A stretch of DNA of 64,000 nucleotides from Clostridium magnum DSM 2767 (GTDB lineage Bacteria; Bacillota; Clostridia; Clostridiales; Clostridiaceae). The DNA is taken from contig NZ_LWAE01000011.1 of NCBI RefSeq assembly GCF_001623875.1, positions 1 through 64,000 of the forward strand, given 5' to 3'. Both the position numbers and the translations under genes were made by a program. This document shows positions 28,090-36,902 of the stretch, in pieces. The first letter of the stretch is position 1. Each line of letters starts with the position of its first letter. The notes under the pieces are model-generated. The model was not told where the DNA came from, did not search any database, and saw only the letters and a program-made list of their open reading frames with translations.

Positions 28090-29827
28090 AACTCAAACTT
28101 TAAAAAGGCTTTTAAGATTAACATTACCTCATAAGAAAAAGGTTGTACTTGCTTCAATCTGTGTACTATTAGTAAATGCAGCTCAGCTGATAAAACCCTA
28201 TATTTTAAAATTAGTAATAGATGATTTTTTAATAATACATGTGGAACAAAACAGTGTCTACTCCATAAAAACCATGGGAATATTATATTTTTTAGTAGTA
28301 GCCATGGGGGGATTTTTTTCAGTTTCTCAGGTGAATTTAATAAACAGAGTTGGACAGGAAATAATGAGGAATTTAAGAACTCGAGTATTTAAAACCATTC
28401 AGCTTATGCCACTTGGGTATTTAGATAAAACTTCTTCAGGAAAATTAATAACAAGAGCTACAAATGATGTAGAAGCTGTAAGTCAAATGTATACAGATAT
28501 TCTGATTAATCTTTTCCAAGATATTTTTCTTATAATAGGTATAATTTATACTATGTTAATTATTAATGTACAGCTTGCTCTAATATCCTTTTGCGTGCTG
28601 CCTTTAATGTTTATAATAGTTTTTGTTTTAAAAACAAGAATAAGAAATAATTTTAAAAAGATGAAGAGTTTAATTGGAAAAATTAATGGTTTCATGACCG
28701 AAAATATATCAGGAATGAAGTTAATACAGATATTCCGTGTAGAAAAGGATAAGAAAAAAGAATTTTTAGAATTAAATAATGAGTATTATAAAGCCACATT
28801 ATTTCAAGTTTGGATGAACAGCTTTTTTAGACCTGCATCAGAGGTCTTTCAGAGTCTAGCAATAGCTATTTTAATATGGTATAGCATGAGTAAAATTTCA
28901 AATCATACACTTGAAATAGGTGTGCTCTATGCTTTTACAACCTATATAAAGCAGTTTTTTATTCCTATATCAAACCTGGCAGATAGTTATGCAACTATTC
29001 AATCTGCTTTTGTTTCTTCCGAGAGAATATTTGAGTTACTGGATAGAGAAAAGTATATGGAGGATTTAGATAAGGGAATTTCAATGGAGCACATAGAGGG
29101 TGATATAGAATTTAAAAATGTGTGGTTTTCTTATAATGACAAGGATTGGACTTTGAAAAATATAAGTTTTTCTGCTAAGAAGGGACAAACCGTTGCCTTT
29201 GTTGGAGAGACTGGCGCGGGAAAAACAACTATTATTAGTCTTATAAGTGGATTTTATAAAATACAAAAAGGTGAAATTCTAATTGATGGAATAAATATTA
29301 ATGACATAAAGAAAAGAGAGCTTAGAAAAAATATTGCAGTGGTACTACAGGATGTATTTTTATTTTCTGGAACTATTGAAAAAAATATTATATTAAATAA
29401 TAATATTGAAAAAGATGTGTTAGAAAAAGCTATAGAAGCTTCTTATGTAAAAGAATTCATAAAGGATTGTCCTAAGGGAATATATGAACCTGTTATGGAG
29501 AGGGGAAGTACATTTTCGGCAGGCCAAAGACAGCTGCTTTCTTTTGCAAGAGCCATAGCTCATAATCCTTCTATATTTATATTAGACGAAGCAACTGCAA
29601 ACATTGATACACATACAGAAATGTTAATACAAAAAGCTATAGAAAATGTTGCAAAGGATAGAACAACATTGATAATAGCCCACAGACTCTCAACCATTAG
29701 AAATGCCGATATAATAATTGTATTAAAGAGTGGTAAGATTTTAGAAATAGGTAATCATGATATGCTTATGAAAAATGGTGAATATTATAGAGGCATGATA
29801 ATGGAAGGAGAAAAAGAAAATATATAA
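28055..29827 (+). CDS. ABC exporter half-transporter with the intact catalytic Glu (BmrD/YheH-like)
   Basis: A 590-residue partner of the upstream half-transporter. It has six predicted membrane segments, Walker A GETGAGKTT, and Walker B FILDEAT with catalytic Glu512. Its signature motif is degenerate (FSAGQRQ in place of LSGGQ). The degenerate and intact motifs of the two proteins therefore complement each other: one full and one dead ATP site in the heterodimer. The ATG overlaps the end of the first gene with an AAGGGGGG site, showing translational coupling. Probably exports drugs or lipophilic compounds. Confidence 0.92.
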   Translation: MISTMPNPKTPKTQTLKRLLRLTLPHKKKVVLASICVLLVNAAQLIKPYILKLVIDDFLIIHVEQNSVYSIKTMGILYFLVVAMGGFFSVSQVNLINRVGQEIMRNLRTRVFKTIQLMPLGYLDKTSSGKLITRATNDVEAVSQMYTDILINLFQDIFLIIGIIYTMLIINVQLALISFCVLPLMFIIVFVLKTRIRNNFKKMKSLIGKINGFMTENISGMKLIQIFRVEKDKKKEFLELNNEYYKATLFQVWMNSFFRPASEVFQSLAIAILIWYSMSKISNHTLEIGVLYAFTTYIKQFFIPISNLADSYATIQSAFVSSERIFELLDREKYMEDLDKGISMEHIEGDIEFKNVWFSYNDKDWTLKNISFSAKKGQTVAFVGETGAGKTTIISLISGFYKIQKGEILIDGININDIKKRELRKNIAVVLQDVFLFSGTIEKNIILNNNIEKDVLEKAIEASYVKEFIKDCPKGIYEPVMERGSTFSAGQRQLLSFARAIAHNPSIFILDEATANIDTHTEMLIQKAIENVAKDRTTLIIAHRLSTIRNADIIIVLKSGKILEIGNHDMLMKNGEYYRGMIMEGEKENI

Positions 29828-29837
29828 TTGTAAAACA

Positions 29838-29944
29838 GAAATTGAACTTATACTCGGAGGTATGTTGCCAAACTTAATAATTGTTAAAAGCTTTTAGTAA
29901 GCTTACAGTTTTGGTAACATATCTCTATGTATAAGTTCAATTTC
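29838..29944. repeat. Palindromic MITE-like element, short form
   Basis: GAAATTGAACTTATAC (29838-29853) is the exact inverse of 29929-29944, and the pairing continues inward through the TATGTT-CCAAA / TTTGG-AACATA blocks. The whole 107 bp can fold as one hairpin of about 37 bp per arm. The termini recur at 34588-34816. It lies between the convergent ABC and pot operons and may also act as a bidirectional terminator. No open frame or clear target duplication. Confidence 0.7.
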
Positions 29945-30023
29945 AAATGAGGAATCACAGATCACCAGCTACAATATAGATTAAAAATAAGTCTAAGTTC
30001 TATTTGAAAGATTGCTTGTTTTT

Positions 30024-31862
30024 CTACTGTTTAACTTCTGACCATATCTTATCAAGTTCTGTCACTGAATTTCCTATATCTCTTAAGTATTCACCCTTCT
30101 TCATTTCTGCTTCAGGAGGATATACTGCTTTATCTTCCATTATGTCTTTATCAATATATTGATGTGCAGTTACATTAGGATTTCCGTATGGGAAGTAATG
30201 AGAGATTTCTGCACTTATTTCTGGTTCCATTATGAAATTCATAAATAGTTCTGCAGCCTTTATATTTTTTGCACCTTTAGGTATTACAAAGTTATCTTGC
30301 TGCAAAAATAGTCCTTCCTCCGGAAATACGTATTTAACATTTTTATTTTCCCGGCTTGCAAGGCTACCCTCAGCTCCCCAGGCAAATATGGCCTTTGATT
30401 CTCCGTTTATAAGACTAGTTTTAGGACTGTCACTGTCGTAGGACTTTACATTTGCCTGCAATTTTTTTAGCTCTTCCTTTGCCTTTTCAAGGGCCTCAGG
30501 GCTAGTTTCATTTATAGAGTATCCAAGTTTTTTTAGTGTAATTCCAATTATAACCCTTTCATCGTCTAGTAGGGTTAAAGAACCTTTAAGTTCAGGCTTC
30601 CAAAGATCCTTGTATCCTTTTATAGTATCCTCAGGAATTTTTGAACTGTCGTAGGCTATAATTCCTGCAAGATACATGTAGGGAACACTGTATTTATTAC
30701 CTTTATCAAAGGGTAAATTTAAAAATTCAGGTCCGATATTACTTAAATTAGGTAAAGTGCTTGTATCTAATTCTTGAACTAATTCCTGTTTTTTTAGTAC
30801 TTCAACCATAAAATCACTGGCAACTGCAAGGTCATAATTTCCTCCGCCAGCCATCAATTTTGCCAGCATCTCTTCATTAGAGGAGAAGGTGCTGTAGTTC
30901 ACCTTTATATTATAGGTTTGTTCAAATTTATCAATTACAGACTGAGGCAAATACTCAGACCAATTAAACACATTTAAAACCTGTTGAGGTTCACTGTTAT
31001 TATGGGCAAAAGCAAATATTCCTCCGCCAAGACTTCCAACCATAACAAAAATTGCTGTTAATATAGCGCCTACCTTTTTCATATTTATATTTGCATTTTT
31101 TATTATAAGTGCAACAATAATTAATACCATTGTAAACAAAATTATTAAGGTTGAAAGAGCGTTAATCTCAGGGGTTACCCCGAATTTTACCATTGAAAAG
31201 ATTTTTAATGGCAGTGTTACACTTCCAGGTCCGGCAACAAAAAAGCTGATAATTACATCATCTAGAGATAGTGTAAAGGCTAGAAGCCCTCCTGCAATAA
31301 CCCCTGGCATTATTATTGGTAGAGTCACATGGAAAAAGGTTTGTAATGGTGAAGCTCCAAGATCCATTGCAGCTTCTTCTACGGACTTGTCAAAGCCATC
31401 AAGTCGTGTCTTAACTACTGCAACAACATAGGCTATACAAAAGGTAACATGTGCAATAATCAAAGATATTTTACCTAATGGAATTTTCACAATGGAGAAA
31501 AAGGCAAGAAGAGATATTCCCATAACTATCTCAGGAATAATAAGTGGAAGATATAATATGGAATCAAATATACCTTTTCCTTTAAATTTATATCTGTACA
31601 TCCCAACTGAACATAAAGTTCCTATGACAACTGATAATATCGTACTTATTACAGCAACAATAAAGGAGTTTTTCAATGCTTCAAGTATTCCAGCATTGTG
31701 GAGTAAGCTTCCATACCATTTAAAGGTGAAGCCTGTCCATACTATATTCAACTTAGAGGTATTAAAGGAAAATGCAATAAGTATCATTATTGGTATATAT
31801 AAAAACATAAATACTAAAAGCAAATAAGAAGATTTTAAAAATCTCATTCTATTATTTTTCAT
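30024..31862 (-). CDS. potCD: Polyamine ABC transporter, fused permease PotC and binding protein PotD
   Basis: A 612-residue fusion. Residues 1 to about 260 are a PotC-type permease with six hydrophobic segments and the EAA loop EEAAMDLGASPLQTFFHVTLP. From about 265 a new hydrophobic segment (GAILTAIFVMVGSLGGGIFAFA) anchors a PotD-type spermidine/putrescine-binding domain: VLNVFNWSEYLPQ, the LMAGGGNYDLAVASD block and the NFVIPKGAKN block. Such PotC-PotD fusions are known in some Firmicutes. The binding domain would face outwards, tethered to its own permease. AGGAGGT precedes the ATG, and potB ends 2 bp upstream. Confidence 0.93.
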   Translation of the reverse strand: MKNNRMRFLKSSYLLLVFMFLYIPIMILIAFSFNTSKLNIVWTGFTFKWYGSLLHNAGILEALKNSFIVAVISTILSVVIGTLCSVGMYRYKFKGKGIFDSILYLPLIIPEIVMGISLLAFFSIVKIPLGKISLIIAHVTFCIAYVVAVVKTRLDGFDKSVEEAAMDLGASPLQTFFHVTLPIIMPGVIAGGLLAFTLSLDDVIISFFVAGPGSVTLPLKIFSMVKFGVTPEINALSTLIILFTMVLIIVALIIKNANINMKKVGAILTAIFVMVGSLGGGIFAFAHNNSEPQQVLNVFNWSEYLPQSVIDKFEQTYNIKVNYSTFSSNEEMLAKLMAGGGNYDLAVASDFMVEVLKKQELVQELDTSTLPNLSNIGPEFLNLPFDKGNKYSVPYMYLAGIIAYDSSKIPEDTIKGYKDLWKPELKGSLTLLDDERVIIGITLKKLGYSINETSPEALEKAKEELKKLQANVKSYDSDSPKTSLINGESKAIFAWGAEGSLASRENKNVKYVFPEEGLFLQQDNFVIPKGAKNIKAAELFMNFIMEPEISAEISHYFPYGNPNVTAHQYIDKDIMEDKAVYPPEAEMKKGEYLRDIGNSVTELDKIWSEVKQ

Positions 31863-31864
31863 TA

Positions 31865-32734
31865 CTATAATACCTCCTTCTTTTCTTTCTTTCCACCAAA
31901 TTTTGAGTTATAGAAGATTACTGCAACCATAACAATTATCAATATAACGGATATAGCTGAACCAAAGGGCCAGTCTCTTGCTGTAAGAAATTGATTTTTA
32001 ATAAGATTACTCATTAAGACTACTTTGCTTCCTCCCATAAGGTCAGTTATAAAAAATAGTCCAAGGGTTGGAACGAAAACCAAAAGAGAACCGGATAAAA
32101 TACCTCCTTTTGTTAGAGGAAGAGTTATCTTCAAAAATCTTTTTACTGGTCCTGCACCAAGATCTGATGCAGCATCTAATATTCTCTTATCAAGCTTTTC
32201 GATGGATGTATATAAAGGCAGTATCATAAATGGAAACATCATATAAAGCATACCAATCATAACTGCTGTATTATTATACATTAAGTGAAGCGGTGCATTT
32301 ATTAGTCCAAAATGTAAGAGTACTGTATTTATAATACCTTCTGTTCTTAATAATACTATCATAGCGTAGGTTCTAACTAGGGAGTTAGTCCAAAAGGGAA
32401 GCATTACAAGTAGAAGGAATAAGGGTTTTAATTTTTTATTTGAGTTTGCAATTATAAATGCAAAGGGATATCCAAATAATAAACATAATAAAGTTGTATA
32501 TAGTGCAATTATAATGGAGTTTGCAAATATATCAATATAAAGAGGATTTAAAAGCCTTGTATAATTAGAAAGTGTAAATTGATATACTACATTACCAACA
32601 TCGCCTCTAGTACAAAAACTTACTACTATTATTAAGAAAAGAGGCAAAACAAAAAATGCAAGCATCCATAGTATTGCGGGAATAATTGTAGTCAAATATT
32701 TTAAAATGGGATTTTTTGATGTCTTACTTTTCAT
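31865..32734 (-). CDS. potB: Polyamine ABC transporter permease
   Basis: A 289-residue permease with six hydrophobic segments and the EAA loop DAASDLGAGPVKRFLKITLPLT near residue 195. It pairs with the PotC half of the downstream fusion to form the membrane channel for spermidine/putrescine uptake. A GGGGGACAGG site lies before the ATG; the gap to potA is 14 bp, so it is co-transcribed. Confidence 0.93.
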   Translation of the reverse strand: MKSKTSKNPILKYLTTIIPAILWMLAFFVLPLFLIIVVSFCTRGDVGNVVYQFTLSNYTRLLNPLYIDIFANSIIIALYTTLLCLLFGYPFAFIIANSNKKLKPLFLLLVMLPFWTNSLVRTYAMIVLLRTEGIINTVLLHFGLINAPLHLMYNNTAVMIGMLYMMFPFMILPLYTSIEKLDKRILDAASDLGAGPVKRFLKITLPLTKGGILSGSLLVFVPTLGLFFITDLMGGSKVVLMSNLIKNQFLTARDWPFGSAISVILIIVMVAVIFYNSKFGGKKEKKEVL

Positions 32735-32748
32735 ATACCTGTCCCCCT

Positions 32749-33834
32749 TTATGCCTTAATAACTATAGTATGATCAGGTTTCCAGGTTACAAAATAATTT
32801 TTATTCTCATCTAGGAATTCAAAATTTTGTCCTATTGGCTCATTTACTACAATTTCTTTGCCATTCTTAAGAAGCATTACAATTTTAATATTTGAACCTA
32901 TGTATATTTTTTCCTTCAACTTGCATTGAAGCCATACATCTCCTTCTTCAGGATTTAATTTTATCTTAATTCTTTCCGGTCTAACGGAAACAGTGAATTT
33001 ATCACCTAATTCGTAATTCAAATTTGGAATTCTAATTATATCCTCTTCCTGTTCAAGCTGAAGTAAAACTTCACTTTCTTTTAATTTGAAAACTTGTCCT
33101 TCAAGTATGTTTGTCTCTCCTAGGAAGGTGGCTACAAATTTAGTCTTTGGTCTTTCATAAAGTTCCTCAGGTGTACCAACTTGCTCTATAATCCCATTAT
33201 TCATGACAACTATTCTATCAGACATAGTAAGGGCTTCTTCTTGGTCATGTGTTACAAATATGAAGGTTGTACCAAGTATTTTTTGAAGATGCTTAAGTTC
33301 TAATTGCATCTGTTTGCGAAGTTTTAAATCAAGGGCGCCTAGAGGTTCATCTAAAAGCAGAACTTTCGGATTATTTACCATAGCTCTAGCAATGGCTACA
33401 CGCTGCATTTGGCCACCACTTAATTGAGAGGGCATTCTATTCTCATAGCCATCAAGCTGAACCATTTTTAACATTTTATGTACCTTATCTTTAATCTCAC
33501 TCTTTGGTGTCTTCTTCATCTTAAGTCCAAAGGCTATATTGTCAAAAATATTCATGTGTGGGAATAAGGCGTAGTTCTGAAACACGGTATTTACACATCT
33601 TTGATAAGGTGCTTTAGATGTAACATCTTCCTCATCAATTACAATTTTACCGCTTGTTGGTATCTCAAAACCTGCAATCATTCTTAAGGTAGTTGTTTTT
33701 CCACAACCACTTGGTCCAAGCAGAGTCAAAAACTCACCTTGTCTAATTTCCAGGTCTAGGTTTTTTATTATAGCCTCGTCATCATCAAAACTTTTACAAA
33801 CATCTAACAACTGAACAAAAACATTCTTTGTCAC
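32749..33834 (-). CDS. potA: Polyamine ABC transporter ATP-binding protein
   Basis: A 361-residue ATPase: Walker A GPSGCGKTT, Q-loop FQNYALFPHM, signature LSGGQMQR, Walker B LLLDEPLGALD and the H-loop VTHDQEEA, then a C-terminal OB-like (TOBE) domain with SVRPERIKI. It drives polyamine import through PotB and PotCD. The start is a GTG (33834) with AGGAG about 10 bp upstream; there is no better ATG. It is the first gene of the operon, preceded by a promoter and a leader hairpin. Confidence 0.94.
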   Translation of the reverse strand: MTKNVFVQLLDVCKSFDDDEAIIKNLDLEIRQGEFLTLLGPSGCGKTTTLRMIAGFEIPTSGKIVIDEEDVTSKAPYQRCVNTVFQNYALFPHMNIFDNIAFGLKMKKTPKSEIKDKVHKMLKMVQLDGYENRMPSQLSGGQMQRVAIARAMVNNPKVLLLDEPLGALDLKLRKQMQLELKHLQKILGTTFIFVTHDQEEALTMSDRIVVMNNGIIEQVGTPEELYERPKTKFVATFLGETNILEGQVFKLKESEVLLQLEQEEDIIRIPNLNYELGDKFTVSVRPERIKIKLNPEEGDVWLQCKLKEKIYIGSNIKIVMLLKNGKEIVVNEPIGQNFEFLDENKNYFVTWKPDHTIVIKA

Positions 33835-33865
33835 ACCGTAACAACTCCTCTTTTACTATATTTTA

Positions 33866-33916
33866 AAAAATAAAAAACTTCCATTGGCCACACTATGAAA
33901 ACCAGTAAAGAAGTTG
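33866..33916 (-). terminator. Leader terminator/attenuator hairpin upstream of potA
   Basis: On the minus strand AACTTC (33916-33911) pairs with GAAGTT ending at 33879, with an inner CTGGTT/GGCCAA helix containing G-U pairs. It is followed by TTTTTTATTTTTT (33878-33866), 32 bp before the potA GTG. A terminator between promoter and first gene implies conditional read-through. Confidence 0.65.
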
Positions 33917-33969
33917 GAATATGAGCGTTGTAATTATACCCAATGTAGAATAATTATAACTGAAAAGTA

Positions 33970-33998
33970 TAATAGCACAATAACCACCAAATATCAAC
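33970..33998 (-). promoter_or_regulatory. Promoter of the potA-potB-potCD operon
   Basis: On the minus strand TTGATA (33998-33993), a 17-bp spacer and TATTAT (33975-33970). This is a near-consensus housekeeping promoter, giving a leader of about 130 bases. Confidence 0.65.
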
Positions 33999-34116
33999 AA
34001 TATTTTCATGTAATTTTTCAAAATTTTTAGCATATAGTTTATGAGGAATTTTCTATTGAGTTCAGGGAATAGATTAACAAATATTTACGCATAATAATTT
34101 CAGGAGGTGATGTTAA

Positions 34117-34545
34117 GTGAACGGAAATACTGAACTGTTAAATTACATCTACCAAAACTCTGAAATGGGTCAGGATACGTTAAAACAACTAATGGTAATG
34201 GTAGAAGATGATGCTTTTAAGAAAACCTTAGAGTATCAGTATAATGAATACAAGAAAATATTTGATATATCAGATTCAAATCTTAAAGAAGTGCATAGAG
34301 AAGGGAAAGGAATAAATGTTTTGACTAAGGTTTCAACTTATATAATGATTAACATTAGGACTCTAACAAATAAGACGCCATCACATATATCAGAAATGCT
34401 AATTCGAGGCAGCACTATGGGTATAATAGATATTACAAAAAAATTAAAAGAATATAAGGATGCAGATAAAGAGATACTTGATTTAGGAAATAAACTATTG
34501 CAATTTGAACAAAGAAGTGTAAAGGAATTGAAGAAATTTCTTTAG
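34117..34545 (+). CDS. Conserved clostridial-type helical protein, function unknown
   Basis: A 142-residue soluble, almost entirely helical protein rich in Lys, Glu and Leu, without a signal peptide or membrane segment. The pattern (TELLNYIYQNSEMGQDTLKQL at the start, helical pairs throughout) suggests a four-helix bundle of the kind seen in spore-coat or ferritin-like small proteins, but no metal ligand set is evident. A very strong AGGAGGTGA site lies 6 bp before the GTG start, supporting a real gene. It is divergent from potA. I do not recognise its family. Confidence 0.75.
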   Translation: MNGNTELLNYIYQNSEMGQDTLKQLMVMVEDDAFKKTLEYQYNEYKKIFDISDSNLKEVHREGKGINVLTKVSTYIMINIRTLTNKTPSHISEMLIRGSTMGIIDITKKLKEYKDADKEILDLGNKLLQFEQRSVKELKKFL

Positions 34546-34587
34546 TAAAGGATATATCTTCAACATTAATTATAGTGTTTCTAGGTG

Positions 34588-34816
34588 GAACTTTAACTTA
34601 TACTACGGAATATGATACCAAACTTCAGCACGGTTAAAAACTTTTAATCATTCTAAAGCTCGTGTTTTATAAAATCTAAGAATCTTCGATAAACTCGCTT
34701 TGCTCAGACAATCGAATATTCTAAGATTTTATAAAACACTTCGCTAAGACTGATAAAAAAGTTTTTAAATGTGCCTTCAGTTTTGGTAACATATCCCTAC
34801 GTATAAGTTAAAGTTC
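34588..34816. repeat. Palindromic MITE-like element, long form with nested palindrome
   Basis: The outer arms GAACTTTAACTTATAC (34588-34603) and 34801-34816 are exact inverses and match the termini of the 29838-29944 copy, as do the inner CCAAAC and GTTTTGGTAACATATC blocks. The centre holds a second palindrome: 34662-34690 pairs with 34711-34739 over 29 bp with two mismatches. The full 229 bp could extrude as a cruciform or fold as one long RNA hairpin. No protein is encoded. Confidence 0.75.
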
Positions 34817-35172
34817 AAGCTAAAAACCATATAGGTAAGAGAGATAATTCTAAATTGAATAATTAATGTTGACGGCGTAATGGATATAACCAGTAAACTA
34901 AATGAGAAAAGAATCGATGGTAATAATGTTTTCTTATTATTAGTTCTGCATAGAATAGGACAGGTCACCCCTATAAAAACAAAAAGGTATTTATTTTCCA
35001 ATTTGTTTTGGACAAACTACCTTAAAAATCCTATTGATAAGCTTTATGTATGTTGTATTATAATAACTGTCAGATGAATAAAAGTTCTTAAAGTTGAGTG
35101 TTTAAAATAGAATAACTTAACAAAATGAAGTGCGTTTATAAAACATTACCCAAGTGTTATGAGTTACAACAA
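34817..35172 (+). other. Intergenic stretch before ssrA
   Basis: An A/T-rich region with the tmRNA promoter presumably in its last 100 bases. A 65-codon open frame (34880-35077) lacks a ribosome site and resembles nothing I know, so I do not call it. Confidence 0.4.
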
Positions 35173-35560
35173 GGGGGCGTATTGGCTTCGACGGGGGTAT
35201 GTTGTATCTGAGAAGCGAGTCGAGGGAACCTGTGGGCCCGCGTTAAAAAACTATGGGATTAAAGATAAACGCAAACGATAATTTTGCATTAGCAGCTTAG
35301 TCTGCTACGTCCTACCTTAGAGTACCGCGACTTAGGATAGGGCTCCGACAGCGGTGAAACGAGCCTATGTAAGCTTTGCCACAGGAACGGGATTTATGAA
35401 GCTACTGAAACTAGAAGCCTGTCCTTAGGCGTCTGGTAGAGGGAACAAGTTGGGGACGGTCCTTTAGGCCCGTCGCCTAACGTTAATATAAGGACTGCAC
35501 TCGGAGATGCTCAGGTATTACGACTTTCGGACAGGGGTTCGACACCCCTCGCCTCCACCA
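35173..35560 (+). ncRNA. ssrA: Transfer-messenger RNA
   Basis: A single-piece tmRNA. The 5' end GGGGGCGTATTGGCTTCGAC and the 3' end, with its T-arm GGTTCGACACCCC and encoded CCA (35558-35560), pair to form the alanine-acceptor-like stem. The resume codon is GCA at 35271 and the tag frame reads ANDNFALAA followed by TAG (35298-35300). It rescues stalled ribosomes and tags the product for proteolysis. Pseudoknot-rich middle parts are present at normal length (388 nt). Confidence 0.98.
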
Positions 35561-35591
35561 AATAAGAACTATAATATTGATACATATAGAA

Positions 35592-35616
35592 AGTCCTTGA
35601 TTTCAAGGGCTTTTGA
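35592..35616 (+). terminator. Terminator after ssrA
   Basis: An AAGTCCTTGA / TCAAGGGCTT stem closing with TTTT, about 30 bp after the encoded CCA. Confidence 0.75.
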
Positions 35617-35694
35617 TGTTTTTTGGCTGTAGTTTATATGGTGGTTAGGCTAAATTATTTCATCAAAAGTAATATTATATTGTAAAAATGAACC

Positions 35695-35726
35695 AGGGGT
35701 GTGCAAAAGGGTTTAAGGGGTGTGCA
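35695..35726 (+). promoter_or_regulatory. 11-bp direct repeat, possible operator
   Basis: AGGGGTGTGCA occurs at 35695-35705 and again at 35716-35726, 21 bp apart (two helical turns), within the 307-bp gap between ssrA and the next ORF. Spacing suits two proteins binding the same DNA face. No partner is identified. Confidence 0.35.
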
Positions 35727-35867
35727 TTTTTGCAGAAATACGTTAAAGTTAAGGCTTTGATTTTAATAGAAAAATAACTTATTTATAAACTTGAAATGAC
35801 TTGCTATTTGTGCGATTCAGAGTGAACATAACAGTACCGAAATTATCGGCAGAAAGGGGAATTCGTC

Positions 35868-36212
35868 TTGAATCTACGGAAAGTAACTATTATACTGCCT
35901 ACAAACCCAAATCATCGGAGTCGGTATTTGGGAACGCCGGAAAAAATTCATGTTGTAGGATATGCCCACGTTACTAAAGGGACTGGTGCTGGTGTGCAGA
36001 TTCGAAAAAATATCAGACGACTCATTGCAGATCAACCGGAATGGGAATTGACATTTGTGAAAATAGACTACCGGGAGACTGAGAATCAAGAATTAACATG
36101 GCGAAGCTTTTTTAGCATTTGCAATGGGATCAGATTCAGATACCTTGACATTTTAATTATCCATTCTGCAAATGACCTAGAAGAAGTTTTCTATATTGTA
36201 GAATTTTTGTGA
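35868..36212 (+). CDS. Small protein derived from a serine-recombinase N-terminal domain
   Basis: A 114-residue ORF with a TTG start and an AAAGGGGAA site 6 bp upstream. Its text parallels the N-terminal catalytic domain of large serine recombinases: KVTIILPTNPN, then VVGYAHVTKG where recombinases have AYxRVS, then QPEWELTFVKIDYRE where they have NPEWEL-G-Y-DEG, and a closing LDILII strand. The catalytic Arg and Ser are replaced by His and Thr, and everything after about 110 residues is missing, so it cannot recombine DNA. It may be a remnant of an element inserted near ssrA or a domesticated DNA-binding protein. Homology is judged by eye. Confidence 0.5.
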   Translation: MNLRKVTIILPTNPNHRSRYLGTPEKIHVVGYAHVTKGTGAGVQIRKNIRRLIADQPEWELTFVKIDYRETENQELTWRSFFSICNGIRFRYLDILIIHSANDLEEVFYIVEFL

Positions 36213-36322
36213 ATTTAATAGTATATTACTTGCACATATGGTATAATTATGTATATAATTTATCATATTGGTACGCGTAAATAAGTAGACTAGTAAAATT
36301 ATAATTAGGGGGAGATATAAAA

Positions 36323-36628
36323 ATGAAAGTTAATGCTGCATTTATATTTGTCGCACCGGAGGCTGATTGTAAAGTTCATAGAACAGTATTAGATACACCT
36401 GTTGTAAATTTAACTGTAGTAGGGGTGAAAAATTATAGCGAGGCTGAAACAGTTGCAGTAGAGTTAGTTTCTCAAGGTATAAAGGCTATAGAACTTTGTG
36501 CTGGATTTGGAAATGAGGGGATAGCACTTATAAGTAAAGCTGTAAGAGGAAAAGCATCTGTTGGTGCTGTAAAATTTGATCATCACCCTGGATTAGGCTT
36601 TAAAAGTGGTGACGAGCTTTTTAAGTAA
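36323..36628 (+). CDS. DUF6506 family protein
   Basis: A 101-residue protein beginning MKVNAAFIFVAPEADCKVHRTVL, with VELVSQGIKAIELCAGFG in the middle and KFDHHPG near the end. These blocks match a small conserved family of unknown function (DUF6506) found in many clostridia, with an alpha/beta pattern and conserved Cys/His residues. GGGGGAG lies 8 bp before the ATG. It has its own terminator and appears monocistronic. Confidence 0.75.
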   Translation: MKVNAAFIFVAPEADCKVHRTVLDTPVVNLTVVGVKNYSEAETVAVELVSQGIKAIELCAGFGNEGIALISKAVRGKASVGAVKFDHHPGLGFKSGDELFK

Positions 36629-36682
36629 TTTCAATTGTATATGTAGTAGCTTAATAAAAAACAACTAAAATAGGTTTATTCA

Positions 36683-36720
36683 AAAACCGTACTATTCAAC
36701 AGAATTTTACGGTTTTTTTT
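36683..36720 (+). terminator. Terminator after the DUF6506 gene
   Basis: AAAACCGTA (36683-36691) pairs with TACGGTTTT (36708-36716) and runs into eight T residues. Confidence 0.85.
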
Positions 36721-36902
36721 GGCGCATTTCAAAATTTATGTTGACGTATTATAAATTTATGACAGATAGACTTTCTTAGACTAAGAATTTGAGGGATTTT
36801 TATTTGAGGAGGCTTAACTATTATGCAGAATTAGGGATATTTGCGTTAAGGTTTAGGTATTACGTATTATAGAGAGCAGATTCGCGTACATGGAACAGAA
36901 GT

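Noticed and set aside
34880..35077. 65-codon open frame between the long palindrome and ssrA
   Set aside because: No ribosome site before its ATG, no recognisable family, and it lies in the promoter region of ssrA.
35561..35867. Attachment-site duplication of the ssrA 3' end, as left by tmRNA-targeting integrases
   Set aside because: The last 20 or so bases of ssrA do not recur anywhere else that I can see in the window, and no tyrosine integrase is present.
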